Shown in pieces: positions 27,101 through 32,700 of a stretch of DNA of 64,000 bases; position 1 is the first letter of the stretch; the number at the start of each line of letters is the position of its first letter. The position numbers were made by a program, and so were the translations under genes. The notes under the pieces are model-generated. The model made no database searches and was not told where the DNA came from. It saw only the letters and a program-made list of their open reading frames with translations. This DNA is from Gerris lacustris (Eukaryota > Arthropoda > Insecta > Hemiptera > Gerridae), in contig OX578286.1 in assembly GCA_951217055.1 (NCBI GenBank), positions 30,014,720 to 30,078,719 of the forward strand. The letters run 5' to 3'.

Positions 27101-29261
27101 TGGTTAGATTGTTTGTGAATGGTGTACCCCCGGCTTTCCAAGGCCTGCTGCCCTTTTCCCAAGCTTTAGAGCTTATTTTAGAATTTGATTCTAAATTGAT
27201 TAAAGCTTTACCCTTCGGTATAATGTTGATAAGAAGTGTAGAAATTATCTGCTTACCAGACCACAACTGAAAGGGTTTTATTATTGCAGGCGGTAATAGT
27301 TTAATATCGCCTTGGATAAAAGAAAGTCCTTGAAACACTAACTGCATATAATCAGTTTTATTAAAAAACTTTCCTCTCACCGTCATTCTAACAGCAGATA
27401 CGACGTGATCCTGAATCAAACCACTTAGAGGAGTTCCGTCTTTCGGTACAAGATACTGATGACTAACACCGACTAAATTATAAGCTTCACTACGTGCGAC
27501 TTCATTCTGAGGGAAATGAACGTTCATTTCGTCACCGTCAAAATCAGCGTTATACGATTTACAATTGGCGTAATGTAATCTCAGGGTTTTTTCACCTTTT
27601 AAAATCCTGGCTTTATGCGCCATAATACTAGGTTTGTGAAGAGTAGGTTGACGATTCACCAAAAGAATATCTCCGTTGACTAAATGCCTGTATAGAATTT
27701 TAATACCATTATTATCTGTTAGTGTCAATAACTTTTTAGCGACACCTTCTCTCTGACTCTTATCCCTAGCGTCTAATTTAACGATCGATCCATCGTCATT
27801 TTTAATCATATTGGCACCCGGATGAATATCTGGTCCGTTCATGACTTTCTTCCTTAGTTCTGTAACATTCCATTCAGTAACGGGACAAGGAAATGTTAAT
27901 TTTTTAGCGAAAACTTCCGGTATACCGATCTCATCTATAGCGATATTCGGATCAGGTGTGATAACCGATCGTGCAGCAAAGTTAACTCTCTTTCCCATCA
28001 TATTCTTACGGATAATGCCTTCTTTTTTCTCGATTATTTGTTTTAATCCTAAACTGTTTACAGAAAGTTCTCGAGAACCTTCGACGTCTAAAACACTGTC
28101 AACATTAGACTGTAGATCTTGCCATGCATAATTCAGTTTCTCCGAATGAGTTTCCCCTTGAACAGTTGTGATAACATCTAATCGTTGAGTACTAAATTTA
28201 GTATCGGCTTTGTTATTCATAACATGAATTAAAGTTCTGATAACGAGACAAGTGTTTAAGACTGCTTTATACACGGCGTTTTGAGGATGTTCGACTAAAA
28301 CTCCGTCGACTTTGTTAATAGGTCGAGTATTAGGAGGTGTCACTAACAAGTTTGTCATAAACAATGTATCTGTCGGACAATCTTCAGTCGAATATTTAAT
28401 AGCGGGTATAACACTCCTGATAAAATCAGAATCGTTCGCCCATAATTTACGAAAATGTTTCATACAATCAGAAGCATTTAAAGACGATTGTCCTGATATT
28501 TTCATCTTAGAAGTTGTCTTTTTAGAAAATTTACTCGCAACTTCGACTTTAGGTAAAGAAATAAATATTTTATTCTGTACAATAGTCAGAGTTTGCCAAA
28601 GACAATTACAGTAAGGACATCGTTTATTTTTAATAACACTTGATGTTGCAAATTTAAGAAAATCAGCGCGGTAGTTACCATCCCCTCGAACTTCGACTAT
28701 GTTTTCGGACATAATTAAATTACAATTCTTCATAGCTTCATCTACGTATGTTTCTATTTTGTATATTTCGGCATTCTCTACCGCTTGATTTTCTTCATTT
28801 CTAACCCAATTGGATTTAGGACTTACGTGTAAATCAGCAAGATCTAACGCTTCAGCAACAAGACCGGCATCGAGTAACTTCACCTGATTCACAAATAAAC
28901 ATTTGATTTCAGGATGAACTAGAACTTTATAACAGTTTAAACATGATATTTTCAAAATATTAGCGATTAGTTTGTGGTACATCGGATTGACAACAGGTAA
29001 AGGCAATTCAATATGACCTATGTGACCAGGACATTGAACGGCTAAAGACGAACAAGTAGCACATACACCCATATTTTCTACAGGTCCTAATCTAGGATCG
29101 TATAAACCTCCTTGTAAAGGATGTCCTAAACCATCGAATGTTAACGGTGTAATGATCTTAGCCACACTTAAATTAACCAATTCTTTGTTTGAAAACGTTC
29201 TGAATGCTAAACTGACAACTGCGTTCGGACGATACTTATCAAATCTGTAATTGTTATCCAT
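2825..29261 (-). CDS. POLR1A (RPA1): RNA polymerase I largest subunit (RPA1), gene span, 3' end missing
   Basis: Catalytic largest subunit of RNA polymerase I, which makes the pre-rRNA in the nucleolus. The coding exons, in transcript order, are 29261-25927, 24647-24528, 21652-21389, 20309-20192, 18238-18159, 16308-16158, 11428-11328, 8105-7905, 5889-5772, 3590-3381 and 2947-2825. Each has an AG acceptor and GT donor and all joins stay in frame, giving 1,607 codons. The protein shows the N-terminal zinc site (C67, C70, C77, H80, H83), the metal-binding [10 protein letters not shown] motif at residues 571-580, the bridge-helix and trigger-loop region near residue 950, the [12 protein letters not shown] block in exon 3, the acidic linker typical of RPA1 (exons 6-8), and the [17 protein letters not shown] block in exon 10. 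The human protein is about 1,720 residues; the last ~50 residues and the stop are not found between 1 and 2824, so the gene probably runs off the left edge. Assignment to Pol I rather than Pol II or III rests on the acidic insert and the C-terminal block. Confidence 0.96.
3038..3065. repeat. TA/TG microsatellite
   Basis: Runs of TA then TG in RPA1 intron 10. Confidence 0.8.
3381..3590 (-). CDS. POLR1A (RPA1): RPA1 exon 10
   Basis: 210 nt, acceptor TTTCAG, donor GTAATA. It encodes [16 protein letters not shown] and the strongly conserved [20 protein letters not shown] block, ending NVFK in phase 0. Confidence 0.96.
3591..4399. other. RPA1 intron 9, no recognised feature
   Basis: AT-rich intron sequence between exons 9 and 10; no repeated family or coding similarity recognised. 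Confidence 0.4.
4400..4925. repeat. Dispersed repeat, inverted copy at 33095-33400
   Basis: It shares, in reverse complement, the blocks ATAACTTGAGTAAAAG, GGCTGAGTTCGTCGG, GCGTGAACGTAAGCTTC and TGTAAAATTTCA with 33095-33400. It carries a short GACA-type repeat (GACAGACAGGCAGACAGAC) near 4870. Non-autonomous; class unknown. Confidence 0.6.
5400..5712. repeat. Dispersed repeat, inverted copy at 46225-46440
   Basis: The block AAATTTCAAAGTGATCGGAT, the following GTGTAGCCGTGAGAGCAGG and the end TTGCCTACGGACCCTA recur in reverse complement in TMX3 intron 10. A third fragment (GGCTACGGACCCTA) lies near 62290. Confidence 0.65.
5772..5889 (-). CDS. POLR1A (RPA1): RPA1 exon 9
   Basis: 118 nt, acceptor TTTTCAG, donor GTAATG. 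It encodes [20 protein letters not shown] and then [18 protein letters not shown], matching the family's WCQVTVKLPL and MSSLV region. Confidence 0.93.
6155..6384 (+). mobile_element. MITE of the CTTCTTTAGATTGTTACTCC family
   Basis: A 230-bp copy with ends TTTAGATTGTTACTCCCCT and ACAATCTAAAGAAGTGCC, a unique body (TTTAGTCCAATGTACTTTGG) and a single internal palindromic unit. It shows the unexpanded form. Related copies: 15680-15920 (reverse), 18894-19127 and the arrays at 1061-2100 and 58612-60050. Confidence 0.82.
6845..7445 (+). mobile_element. Short-ORF element, copy 1
   Basis: Shares its full layout with 23945-24510 (reverse) and 44525-45110: TCTACGATTG-like end, a perfect hairpin made of AAGAATTCCTCTTCTTTACC and its complement (6955-7005), a leader ending at ATG 7106, then a short coding stretch and the block GCTCGTGTGGTTTTACTA. 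See the ORF entry. Confidence 0.7.
7106..7465 (+). CDS. Short ORF of a repeated element, function unknown
   Basis: 119 codons starting [20 protein letters not shown]. The part [14 protein letters not shown] resembles the N-terminal helix of tyrosine-recombinase-like proteins found in Crypton-type elements (SREKYxxAYxxFxxWC), but no catalytic domain follows and the reading frame then runs into repeat sequence. The first ~60 residues are kept in a second copy at 24262-24080 and are broken by stops in the third at 44787. It is therefore likely an exon-like remnant of a larger transposon protein, not a host gene. Confidence 0.45.
   Translation: MSESSDFDKKVENNIPPEIINSAKNTTQELMLSLSREKYELAYRKFIFFCIYCLNLTIVDKVRYATHAKKAFCIARVVLLPSLSLGCKLHTRMQNATFRTQRVMYYYVLGRNKFFLSCW
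7905..8105 (-). CDS. POLR1A (RPA1): RPA1 exon 8 (acidic linker)
   Basis: 201 nt, acceptor TTTACTGCAG, donor GTAAGT. It encodes [20 protein letters not shown] and later [12 protein letters not shown]. It continues the acidic linker and enters the conserved C-terminal module in phase 2. Confidence 0.85.
8434..8977. mobile_element. tRNA-containing fold-back SINE-like element with 12-bp target duplication
   Basis: The element (8446-8965) is bounded by two copies of TTTAGTTTTTTC at 8434-8445 and 8966-8977. It starts TTTTAAATCAAATTATAATT and ends AACTACCAAAAACTTAAAA plus a short tail. Inside are ACTACGGGAAACAGACAGTG and its complement, plus a reversed tRNA 3' half at 8507-8545 and a full tRNA-like unit at 8784-8856, so the copy is an inverted pair. 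A diverged tandem duplicate at about 9045-9170 lacks the insert (GTGTTAGTTTAGTTTTTCCG) and serves as an empty site. Confidence 0.8.
8784..8856 (+). tRNA. tRNA-like sequence (GGA anticodon) inside a SINE-like element
   Basis: Box A TAGCTTAGATGG and box B GGTTCAAATCC are present. The acceptor stem TCCTGCG/CGCTGGA has one mismatch, and the anticodon stem CTATA/TATAG is perfect around the loop CTGGAAA, giving anticodon GGA (Ser). The T stem has two mismatches and the variable loop is only 5 nt, while real tRNA-Ser has a long variable arm. It is best read as a tRNA-derived or tRNA-captured part of the element, not a functional gene. Confidence 0.55.
9530..9627 (-). pseudogene. THAP-domain fragment
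   Basis: In an open frame of 9654-9406 the stretch [20 protein letters not shown] followed by [13 protein letters not shown] has the CxxxxC spacing, the RY and the FxFPxP motif of the first half of a THAP (C2CH) DNA-binding domain. The second half (second C and H, AVPTIF) does not follow. It may be an exon piece of a THAP or P-element-type transposase. It lies in RPA1 intron 7 on the RPA1 strand. Confidence 0.5.
10435..11005. mobile_element. Long-armed palindromic MITE, copy 1
   Basis: 571 bp from CCAGGAGATAGCGTGCAAAA to its near complement ending TACGCTATCTCCTGG. The arms are about 250 bp each and stay alignable almost to the centre (CTGAGTACGAAATTAGTTAG / CTAACTAATTCTGTACTCAG). The second copy is at 24884-25403. 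No transposase; superfamily not determined because the target duplication is unclear. Confidence 0.82.
11328..11428 (-). CDS. POLR1A (RPA1): RPA1 exon 7 (acidic linker)
   Basis: 101 nt, acceptor TTTCAG, donor GTATGA. It encodes a basic patch RAKKKVRG followed by acidic [20 protein letters not shown]. Sequence is low-complexity, so the call rests on frame, splice sites and position rather than on family residues. Confidence 0.82.
11440..11772 (+). other. Possible 5' part of the non-LTR element
   Basis: Sequence between RPA1 exon 7 and the LINE ORF. No ORF1 (gag-like) coding region is seen, and the 5' limit of the element cannot be set. Confidence 0.35.
11773..14742 (+). CDS. Non-LTR retrotransposon ORF: endonuclease + reverse transcriptase
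   Basis: An uninterrupted 989-residue polyprotein. The N-terminal half is an apurinic-type endonuclease (about 35-255): N41, E70 (GECWL), D178/N180 (GDVNIC), D224 and the SITDHYAV block with D247/H248. The reverse transcriptase follows ([19 protein letters not shown], then [33 protein letters not shown]) with the catalytic FADD at 711-714, then a thumb and C-terminal region. The [14 protein letters not shown] start resembles the CR1/Daphne group, which is a tentative placement. Lack of stops or frameshifts points to recent insertion. It sits antisense to RPA1 in the intron between exons 6 and 7. Confidence 0.93.
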   Translation: MLEELNFDTTEKIAESIHKYNEINKLETNNFQDYFSVLYLNIRSIRANFDEFLIMFSNLDKKPDFIFLGECWLHSEAPTDHFEIEGYQTYFSKNNFNQNSGIALFLNNNFSNSISVEEIPIDNCNVIIVTYKHTNQNTPIHIISIYRSPGEKNIETFINNLDDIIKKFSQGRVTLIGDVNICIKGSNNNNKMQQTYLDMMTLNKLIPIITCPTRVTENSSTTIDHLFTNIKDINYIVPIVFKLSITDHYAVTYIHKNTNHNMLSSDIHKITKLDKEKLQQKLQTVYWSSVMEEQDPNKSTELFISLLKSNIEQCQQEILLKNNRRKYKNIKPWITYGLMVSLRRKEKLYKILKRQPFNTKLKEYVHKYTHNFKILTKKSKQEYFSNKIRLANGDMKKTWQTINNIIGSAQKSHEYIKEIHDGIKVINNPLDCANAFNDHFASVGKNISEKLGYKCTCESRFDCTRDGQKIDQFNAVSEEEVGKCISELRGGSGPGWDGITVEVIKSNKQSLIKPITHLVNISLKQATFPQILNKSIITPLYKKGNKREMGNYRPISMISNVAKIIEKIVKKQINQYLEINQRIPPNQFGFKKGISTQDVVSEITKDIYNLLDKNSKALAVFLDITKAFDSVPHQALILSLEKVGITGNVLNWFKSYLANREQITKISNYHSQGKYTSFSIPQGTVLGPVIFSIYVVEFCKLSVKEGKIYSFADDTVILFKGNDWKHVHSSATEGLRSITEWLRSNCLSLNIEKSHYMTYSLNKKGQPDESKLQLDLKDCRADNTSCNCTTLQRVNQTRYLGVKIDNRMKCNTHITDINTKLRKIIYIFLSLRNICPLNILKQVYFALVQSHLQYCIVAWGAAFPTLLSKLQATQNLIIKVICKKNRYDSPLALYKSLNILNVTELFTYTTQLMTKKYLNEFTQITHTHRTRLAQQHLLTLPRSRTTTGTKHWTQIGPRLYNSLPQHIRQLHNYNTFKTQLKYYYNKKNI
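14743..15133 (+). mobile_element. 3' UTR and poly-A tail of the non-LTR element
   Basis: AT-rich 3' UTR with AATAAA at 15071-15076 and a poly-A run at 15088-15133. A stem-loop at 14966-14997 pairs CTCCTCTAC with GTAGAGGAG, with an inner GGG-AAA-CCC; such 3' hairpins are often the recognition site of the element's own reverse transcriptase. Confidence 0.8.
15313..15510. repeat. Dispersed repeat, related to 34120-34285 and 55064-55272
   Basis: Shares GGCCAATGAGA, AACTAGGCAAACAAAAATGT, GCTTTATTTTTTTC and GGTTGGCCAATCTGAG with the other two loci (the 34 kb copy reversed). The 55 kb copy has terminal CATGCCATTA / TAATGGCATG, suggesting a MITE of about 210 bp. Confidence 0.65.
15680..15920 (-). 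mobile_element. MITE of the CTTCTTTAGATTGTTACTCC family
   Basis: Ends GGCACTTCTTTAGATTGTTA and GAGTAACAATCTAAAGAAG, body in the opposite direction to the copies at 6155 and 18894 (AGAAGTGTGATATTCCTTTG). It holds two palindromic units and an internal poly-A run. Confidence 0.8.
16158..16308 (-). CDS. POLR1A (RPA1): RPA1 exon 6
   Basis: 151 nt, acceptor TTTCAAG, donor GTAAAA. It encodes [20 protein letters not shown] and then a charged Lys/Glu-rich stretch ([15 protein letters not shown]), the start of the acidic linker specific to RPA1. Confidence 0.9.
16925..17290. repeat. Palindromic dispersed repeat, related to 17705-17895
   Basis: Shares CCTTCGGCTTCGCCTCAAGA, CAACTTTTTCGCTCAGGG and TTTTACTCCCTAGGTGCATA with the block 17705-17895; a weaker relative is at 10145-10250. 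Contains short inverted repeats such as AACTTTCCTCCCTAG / CAGGGAGGAAAG. Confidence 0.6.
17291..17704. other. RPA1 intron 5, no recognised feature
   Basis: AT-rich sequence without recognised coding or repeat similarity. Confidence 0.35.
17705..17895. repeat. Second copy of the 16925-17290 repeat
   Basis: Carries GCCTCGGCTTCGCCTCAGGA and CATCGCTCAGGGTGC, aligned with the first copy, then TTACTCCCTTGGTGCGTAAA. Confidence 0.6.
17935..18060 (-). repeat. Dispersed repeat, related to 38690-38930 and 40430-40720
   Basis: Reverse complement of AGCTTACC[A/G]AAGGTAAC, GCTATGTGATC and AAGACAGAAATC(T/C)GTTT shared with the two loci in TMX3 introns. Confidence 0.6.
18159..18238 (-). CDS. POLR1A (RPA1): RPA1 exon 5
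   Basis: 80 nt, acceptor TTCTTAG, donor GTGACT. It encodes [20 protein letters not shown] then KPEKIIR, which lines up with the VYQLRFQFLPHAYY region of the human protein. Confidence 0.9.
18894..19127 (+). mobile_element. MITE of the CTTCTTTAGATTGTTACTCC family, full copy
   Basis: About 234 bp with ends GACTTCTTTAGATTGGTTAC and GTAACAATCTAAAGAAGTGC. The body matches 6155-6384. Internal unit GGGGAGTAACAGTCTGAAGA opens the palindrome that is amplified elsewhere. Confidence 0.82.
19280..19860. repeat. Palindromic element interrupted by a SINE-like insertion
   Basis: Arms of about 115 bp are inverted: AAATGAAGATTTAGAGTATT, TTGTTCAAAATGCACCCTG and ATATCGACTATTCA on the left return in complement at 19725-19850. 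The centre holds the insertion at 19402-19544 and an AT-rich stretch. Confidence 0.68.
19386..19560. mobile_element. Short SINE-like element with 16-bp target duplication
   Basis: The insert 19402-19544 (143 bp) is flanked by GACTATTCATTTATTT at 19386-19401 and 19545-19560. It has the same ends and inverted ACTACGGGAAA / ACTTTCCGTAGT blocks as the element at 8446-8965, but keeps only about 12 bases of the tRNA part (CGCGCCGGGATT). Confidence 0.82.
20192..20309 (-). CDS. POLR1A (RPA1): RPA1 exon 4
   Basis: 118 nt, acceptor TTTTTTAG and donor GTAAAC. It encodes [20 protein letters not shown] and the following ITVTEKHD stretch, the less conserved jaw region. It ends in phase 0. Confidence 0.9.
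20310..21388. other. RPA1 intron 3, no recognised feature
   Basis: AT-rich, poly-A run near 20893. The open frame at 20647-20877 has no recognisable similarity. Confidence 0.4.
21389..21652 (-). CDS. POLR1A (RPA1): RPA1 exon 3
   Basis: 264 nt between TTTCAG and GTATGT. It encodes [20 protein letters not shown] followed by the [20 protein letters not shown] block and [11 protein letters not shown], the most conserved C-terminal cleft region of largest polymerase subunits. Confidence 0.97.
22147..22329 (+). pseudogene. pogo-type transposase C-terminal fragment
   Basis: The stretch [20 protein letters not shown] then [19 protein letters not shown] has the pattern of the tail after the DDE domain in insect pogo-like transposases (I-P-P then GK-ILT-P-K-LE). 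The upstream catalytic domain is lost. Confidence 0.6.
22768..22968 (+). pseudogene. Transposase C-terminal zinc-finger fragment
   Basis: [19 protein letters not shown], then [21 protein letters not shown] form a PHD-like CxxC...C..HxxC...CxxC pattern common at the C-terminus of insect pogo-like transposases. The leading [18 protein letters not shown] at 22710 is in another frame that ends at a TGA within the start of this ORF, so the gene is broken here. Confidence 0.6.
23945..24510 (-). mobile_element. Short-ORF element, copy 2
   Basis: Reverse copy of the element at 6845-7445, including the AAGAAGAGGAATTCTTCAG hairpin at 24365-24410 and the ORF start [20 protein letters not shown] at 24262. 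The ORF stops after 60 codons. It lies just downstream of RPA1 exon 2. Confidence 0.7.
24528..24647 (-). CDS. POLR1A (RPA1): RPA1 exon 2
   Basis: Acceptor TTTTCAG, donor GTGAGT, 120 nt, phase 2 at both ends. It encodes the cleft segment with the [20 protein letters not shown] stretch, matching the family's conserved FGSVSE-type block. Confidence 0.93.
24884..25403. mobile_element. Long-armed palindromic MITE, copy 2
   Basis: 520 bp from CCAGGAGATAGCATGCAAAA to TGCACGCTATCTCCTGG. It matches 10435-11005 throughout but lacks about 55 bp in the left arm (the CTAACATCAAGCTAGAATTT part), so its arms are unequal. Confidence 0.82.
25404..25926. other. End of RPA1 intron 1
   Basis: Contains two imperfect copies of a GGGTTACGAG[A/G]xATTT block at 25717 and 25779. 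No other feature seen. Confidence 0.4.
25927..29261 (-). CDS. POLR1A (RPA1): RPA1 exon 1 (residues 1-1111)
   Basis: A single open exon of 3,335 nt starting at ATG ([14 protein letters not shown]). It holds the clamp zinc site, the dock and active-site domains with three Asp at residues 573, 575 and 577, the funnel and bridge-helix region ([15 protein letters not shown] near residue 950), and part of the cleft. It ends AG|GTAATA, phase 2. About two thirds of the protein sits in this exon while the rest is split over ten small ones. The start fits the family because the [16 protein letters not shown] beginning is directly followed by the conserved LGxxDPRLG and zinc region. Confidence 0.97.
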
Positions 29262-29769
29262 AATGATTTATCTCAAATACTATTCAAAACACATTTAAAA
29301 ACACAAATAGAATAACGAAAAGAAAACTGTTCACTTCACAATTGCACCTTGCACCCACGTTTCTAAACCTGACATCAATTATAAAGGTTACAATAGTGTT
29401 ATTATTTTACTTTGAACTAATCAGTGTTGCACTTTCAACAAAAAAAATATCAAAAAACAAAAAGTTTTAAAACAATAAAACGTTTCTTAAATTTAAGTTA
29501 TTTCCTTGACAAATAATCTAATTAATTACAAAGAAATGATTTTGAATAATAAATTTAAACTTATATTTATTATAAACAATAAACAAATGAATAATACACG
29601 TTTAAAAAATGGAAGTTAACGAAATTAAAATTCGGGGCTACTGCCCTCGTAAAATAAACATCAAAAGAGGTTTCACCTGTCCAGGTTTAATACCTATTGA
29701 TTTTTATTTGTTGTTCACCGATTTTTAAAAATAATGTTTGTTTGATACTTATATATTTAAATATACATC
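29262..29769. promoter_or_regulatory. Shared divergent promoter region of RPA1 and TMX3
   Basis: The two start codons face away from each other 508 bp apart, so this spacer must hold both 5' UTRs and the promoters of both genes. It is AT-rich, with no CpG-rich block and no strong TATA box placed clearly for either gene. Co-regulation is inference from geometry. Transcription starts cannot be placed from sequence alone, and an upstream non-coding exon elsewhere cannot be excluded. Confidence 0.6.
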
Positions 29770-29797
29770 ATGAAGCTTTTATTTTTGGTTTGTTTAT
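29770..29797 (+). CDS. TMX3: TMX3 exon 1 (signal peptide)
   Basis: Encodes MKLLFLVCL and the first base of the next codon; donor GTAAGT. The joined sequence gives MKLLFLVCLCFASVFG, a good signal peptide, which supports this start. Confidence 0.85.
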
Positions 29798-32700
29798 GTA
29801 AGTAAATACTAAATTATAATCCGATATTTTCATTAATATTTATAATGTTTTTACTAATAATATTTATTTTTTTCTGATTCACGCCTTATAAATATTACTA
29901 GGTAGATATTACCGAATTTTTATTTTATCTCAATAAACAAATTGTCTTCTTTTGTTTCTCTTTTTTAAGTAATCTTAAAAAATAATTAAAAATACATATA
30001 TTGTTAATAAACGTTTATTTTGCGAACAAAATTTGTCAAATCTACATATTTTAATTCGTGATTAGTTAAGTTTATTAATACTCTTACATAAGTTCGAGCA
30101 TTACTTGTGGGGCTTTTTAAAATATATATGTATCTATGTTAAATCTCATATTAGTCCATTAAATCAGTAAAGCTTTCACCAATGTTTGTACATGAAAATT
30201 ATGATAAATCTTTACACTTTGTCTAAACTACAAAATTTTCTAATCGATAATCTTCCTCTAAACTAATTTGAAACAGATATGTTATGTCAAAATCATTTCT
30301 CTTAAAGGGAAGATGATTCTCTTACCTTTTACAAAAAATATTTTCTCTTTCAATTCAGCCAATTTGTTTCTTGTATTATGTGTATCTTTATTTCTGCTGG
30401 TGGGCTTCAAATTTCCATAGCGTAAACCAGGTGTAAAAAAACAAGTACTCTTTTACTTTGTTGAACCCCTATTTCATTGCTAATTGACATGATTTGGATG
30501 CGGGTACGATTAATTAAGGAATTAGACAAAAGAATAGTATTTGCCTTAATTATTAATGGTAAAACTGAAGAATATGAGCCGTTTTTTTTAGAAAATATGG
30601 CAGGGCCTCACTCCAACATAATTTTTTTTTACAACGAGATATCAACTCTCCTCTGCTCGAATCATATATGTATATTCTCTCAAATGATTAAGTCATAAAA
30701 ATGTGCAGTTTGACAAAGGGATATAATTTCTTAAGTGAATAAATGAAGCAAAATTGTACCGCCAAGCGATTCTCCACTGTATCATCTCCTTCAATTCAGC
30801 CTAATTAATTAGACTAAGGGATGTTATCACTTTTAAACACAGAAGTGTGATAATCCTTTGTCCTAAAGTACTTTGGACTCAATCCCTTTGTCTTAATTCT
30901 TACAGAGGGTATTACTAACTGAAGTTTTGCCTTATATCATCTATTTTACATTAGTATCCCCTTTTAGAGGGGTACTCAACTAAAAGAGTACAAAAAAAAA
31001 AACACTTTTTAGAGTATTCTATCCACCTAGCAGGCTAATAAAACTTGAGAAAGTGATTACTTTGCTTAGAGATAGCAACCTTAGTTCTTTAGCGATTAGA
31101 ATTGTTAGACCCATGTGGTTAAAGTAACCTTGACAGCTTAGCTCTTCAGTGATTAGAATTTTTAGACCCATGTGGTTAAAGTAACCCTGACAGCTTAGCT
31201 CTTCAGTGATTAGAATTTTTAGACCCATGTGGTTAAAGTAACCTTGGCAGCTTAGCTCTTCAGTGATTAGAATCGTTGCACCCGTGTTTAAAGGGACCTG
31301 GACAGGTTAGTTTTTCAGTGATTAGAATCGTTAGACCCGTGTTTAAAGGGACCTGGACAGGTTAGTTTTTCATTGATTAGAATTGTTAGACCCAAGTGGT
31401 TAAAGTAACCTTGACAGCAATGTGGCTCTCTTTCAGATACTATGAAAGTTGTTTTTTTTTCTGGGGGACTTTTAAGTCCAAAGCAGTAAGACCTCATAAT
31501 ATGCGGATTCAATCCATCTTGACATACTCTATCCTCTAAGCAAGCTGACAGACCCATAGAAAGTGAGTTCCTTGCTTAGGGGAAGTAACCTTAGTTCTTC
31601 AATCGGCAGGATGGCAAAGCAAAGATTTTCACCTGCTATTAAGATGAGAAGGGATTTCATCCTCTTCCTCGCACAGCCTGCACACTGGGCTTGCTGCTAG
31701 GCCTAGCATGAATATTATCACTTTTGGGTCCCTGATAGCTTATTGTTCATGCTCTGTGTTCACCCAGAATCGGGATATAAATAGGTAGGTATGTAAGTGA
31801 AGTGGTGTCCATCCAGTTACAAATGCCAATTATACAGCTAGTAGAGCAACAAGAAGCCCTTCAGCCCTTTAGAAGGCCTAAAGCCGGCCAAACACGTTGT
31901 GGTATACCTGTCAGGTAAACCTGTACAGGTGAACCTGAGCATGTGTGCTATTATAACTGTGTAGTTATGTCATAATGTGATAGCACACTCACACACTCCT
32001 GTTTACCTGTCAGGTATACCGCAACATGTATGGCCGGCTTAACCCCTCCACAGGCTGTTAACCAATGGATTCTTATTATTACACAGAAGAGATGTTATTC
32101 CTTTACCTAAAGAACTGTGACATGTGGCATAATCCCTACTGCAGTTTTAATATTCCCTTTGTCTTAACAGTTTATTGAACAAGTCCTTCAACTGAATATC
32201 GATACTAAGAGGGCGTAAAGTTGAGATTTTCCTGGTCAGGATAATTGGCTGTTATAAAACTATTGTTTGCCTACTTGAACAATAGTTTTATTATTACCCT
32301 AAAAGGACCCCACACTATACTCAGAAAGGGTTCGAATCCCAGCGGGGTAAGACATGTTTCACACTGATGATCTCATCGATTAGATGAGTAAAGTGGCCAG
32401 ACAACCCCCGTCCTATAATAACCCTGGCAGTTGATCGGGACTAAAACCCAAAAAAAGAATAAAGGGTACCACCTTAGATTGAATTAGATTGGATGTAAAA
32501 TTATTTGGTTAGAGTACCTTTAACTTTGCTGAAGCTTTATCACTGATACGTCAAAATATCAAACAGTTGTTTAAACTAATAGATATTACCACTTGAAAAT
32601 TACAGAGAATAATATACAAAGGGATTTTTTTTACCTGTCTAAATAGATATTCCAATTCCCATTTTGAGCGAAATGATTTTTAAATGTGTATTTGATGTTT

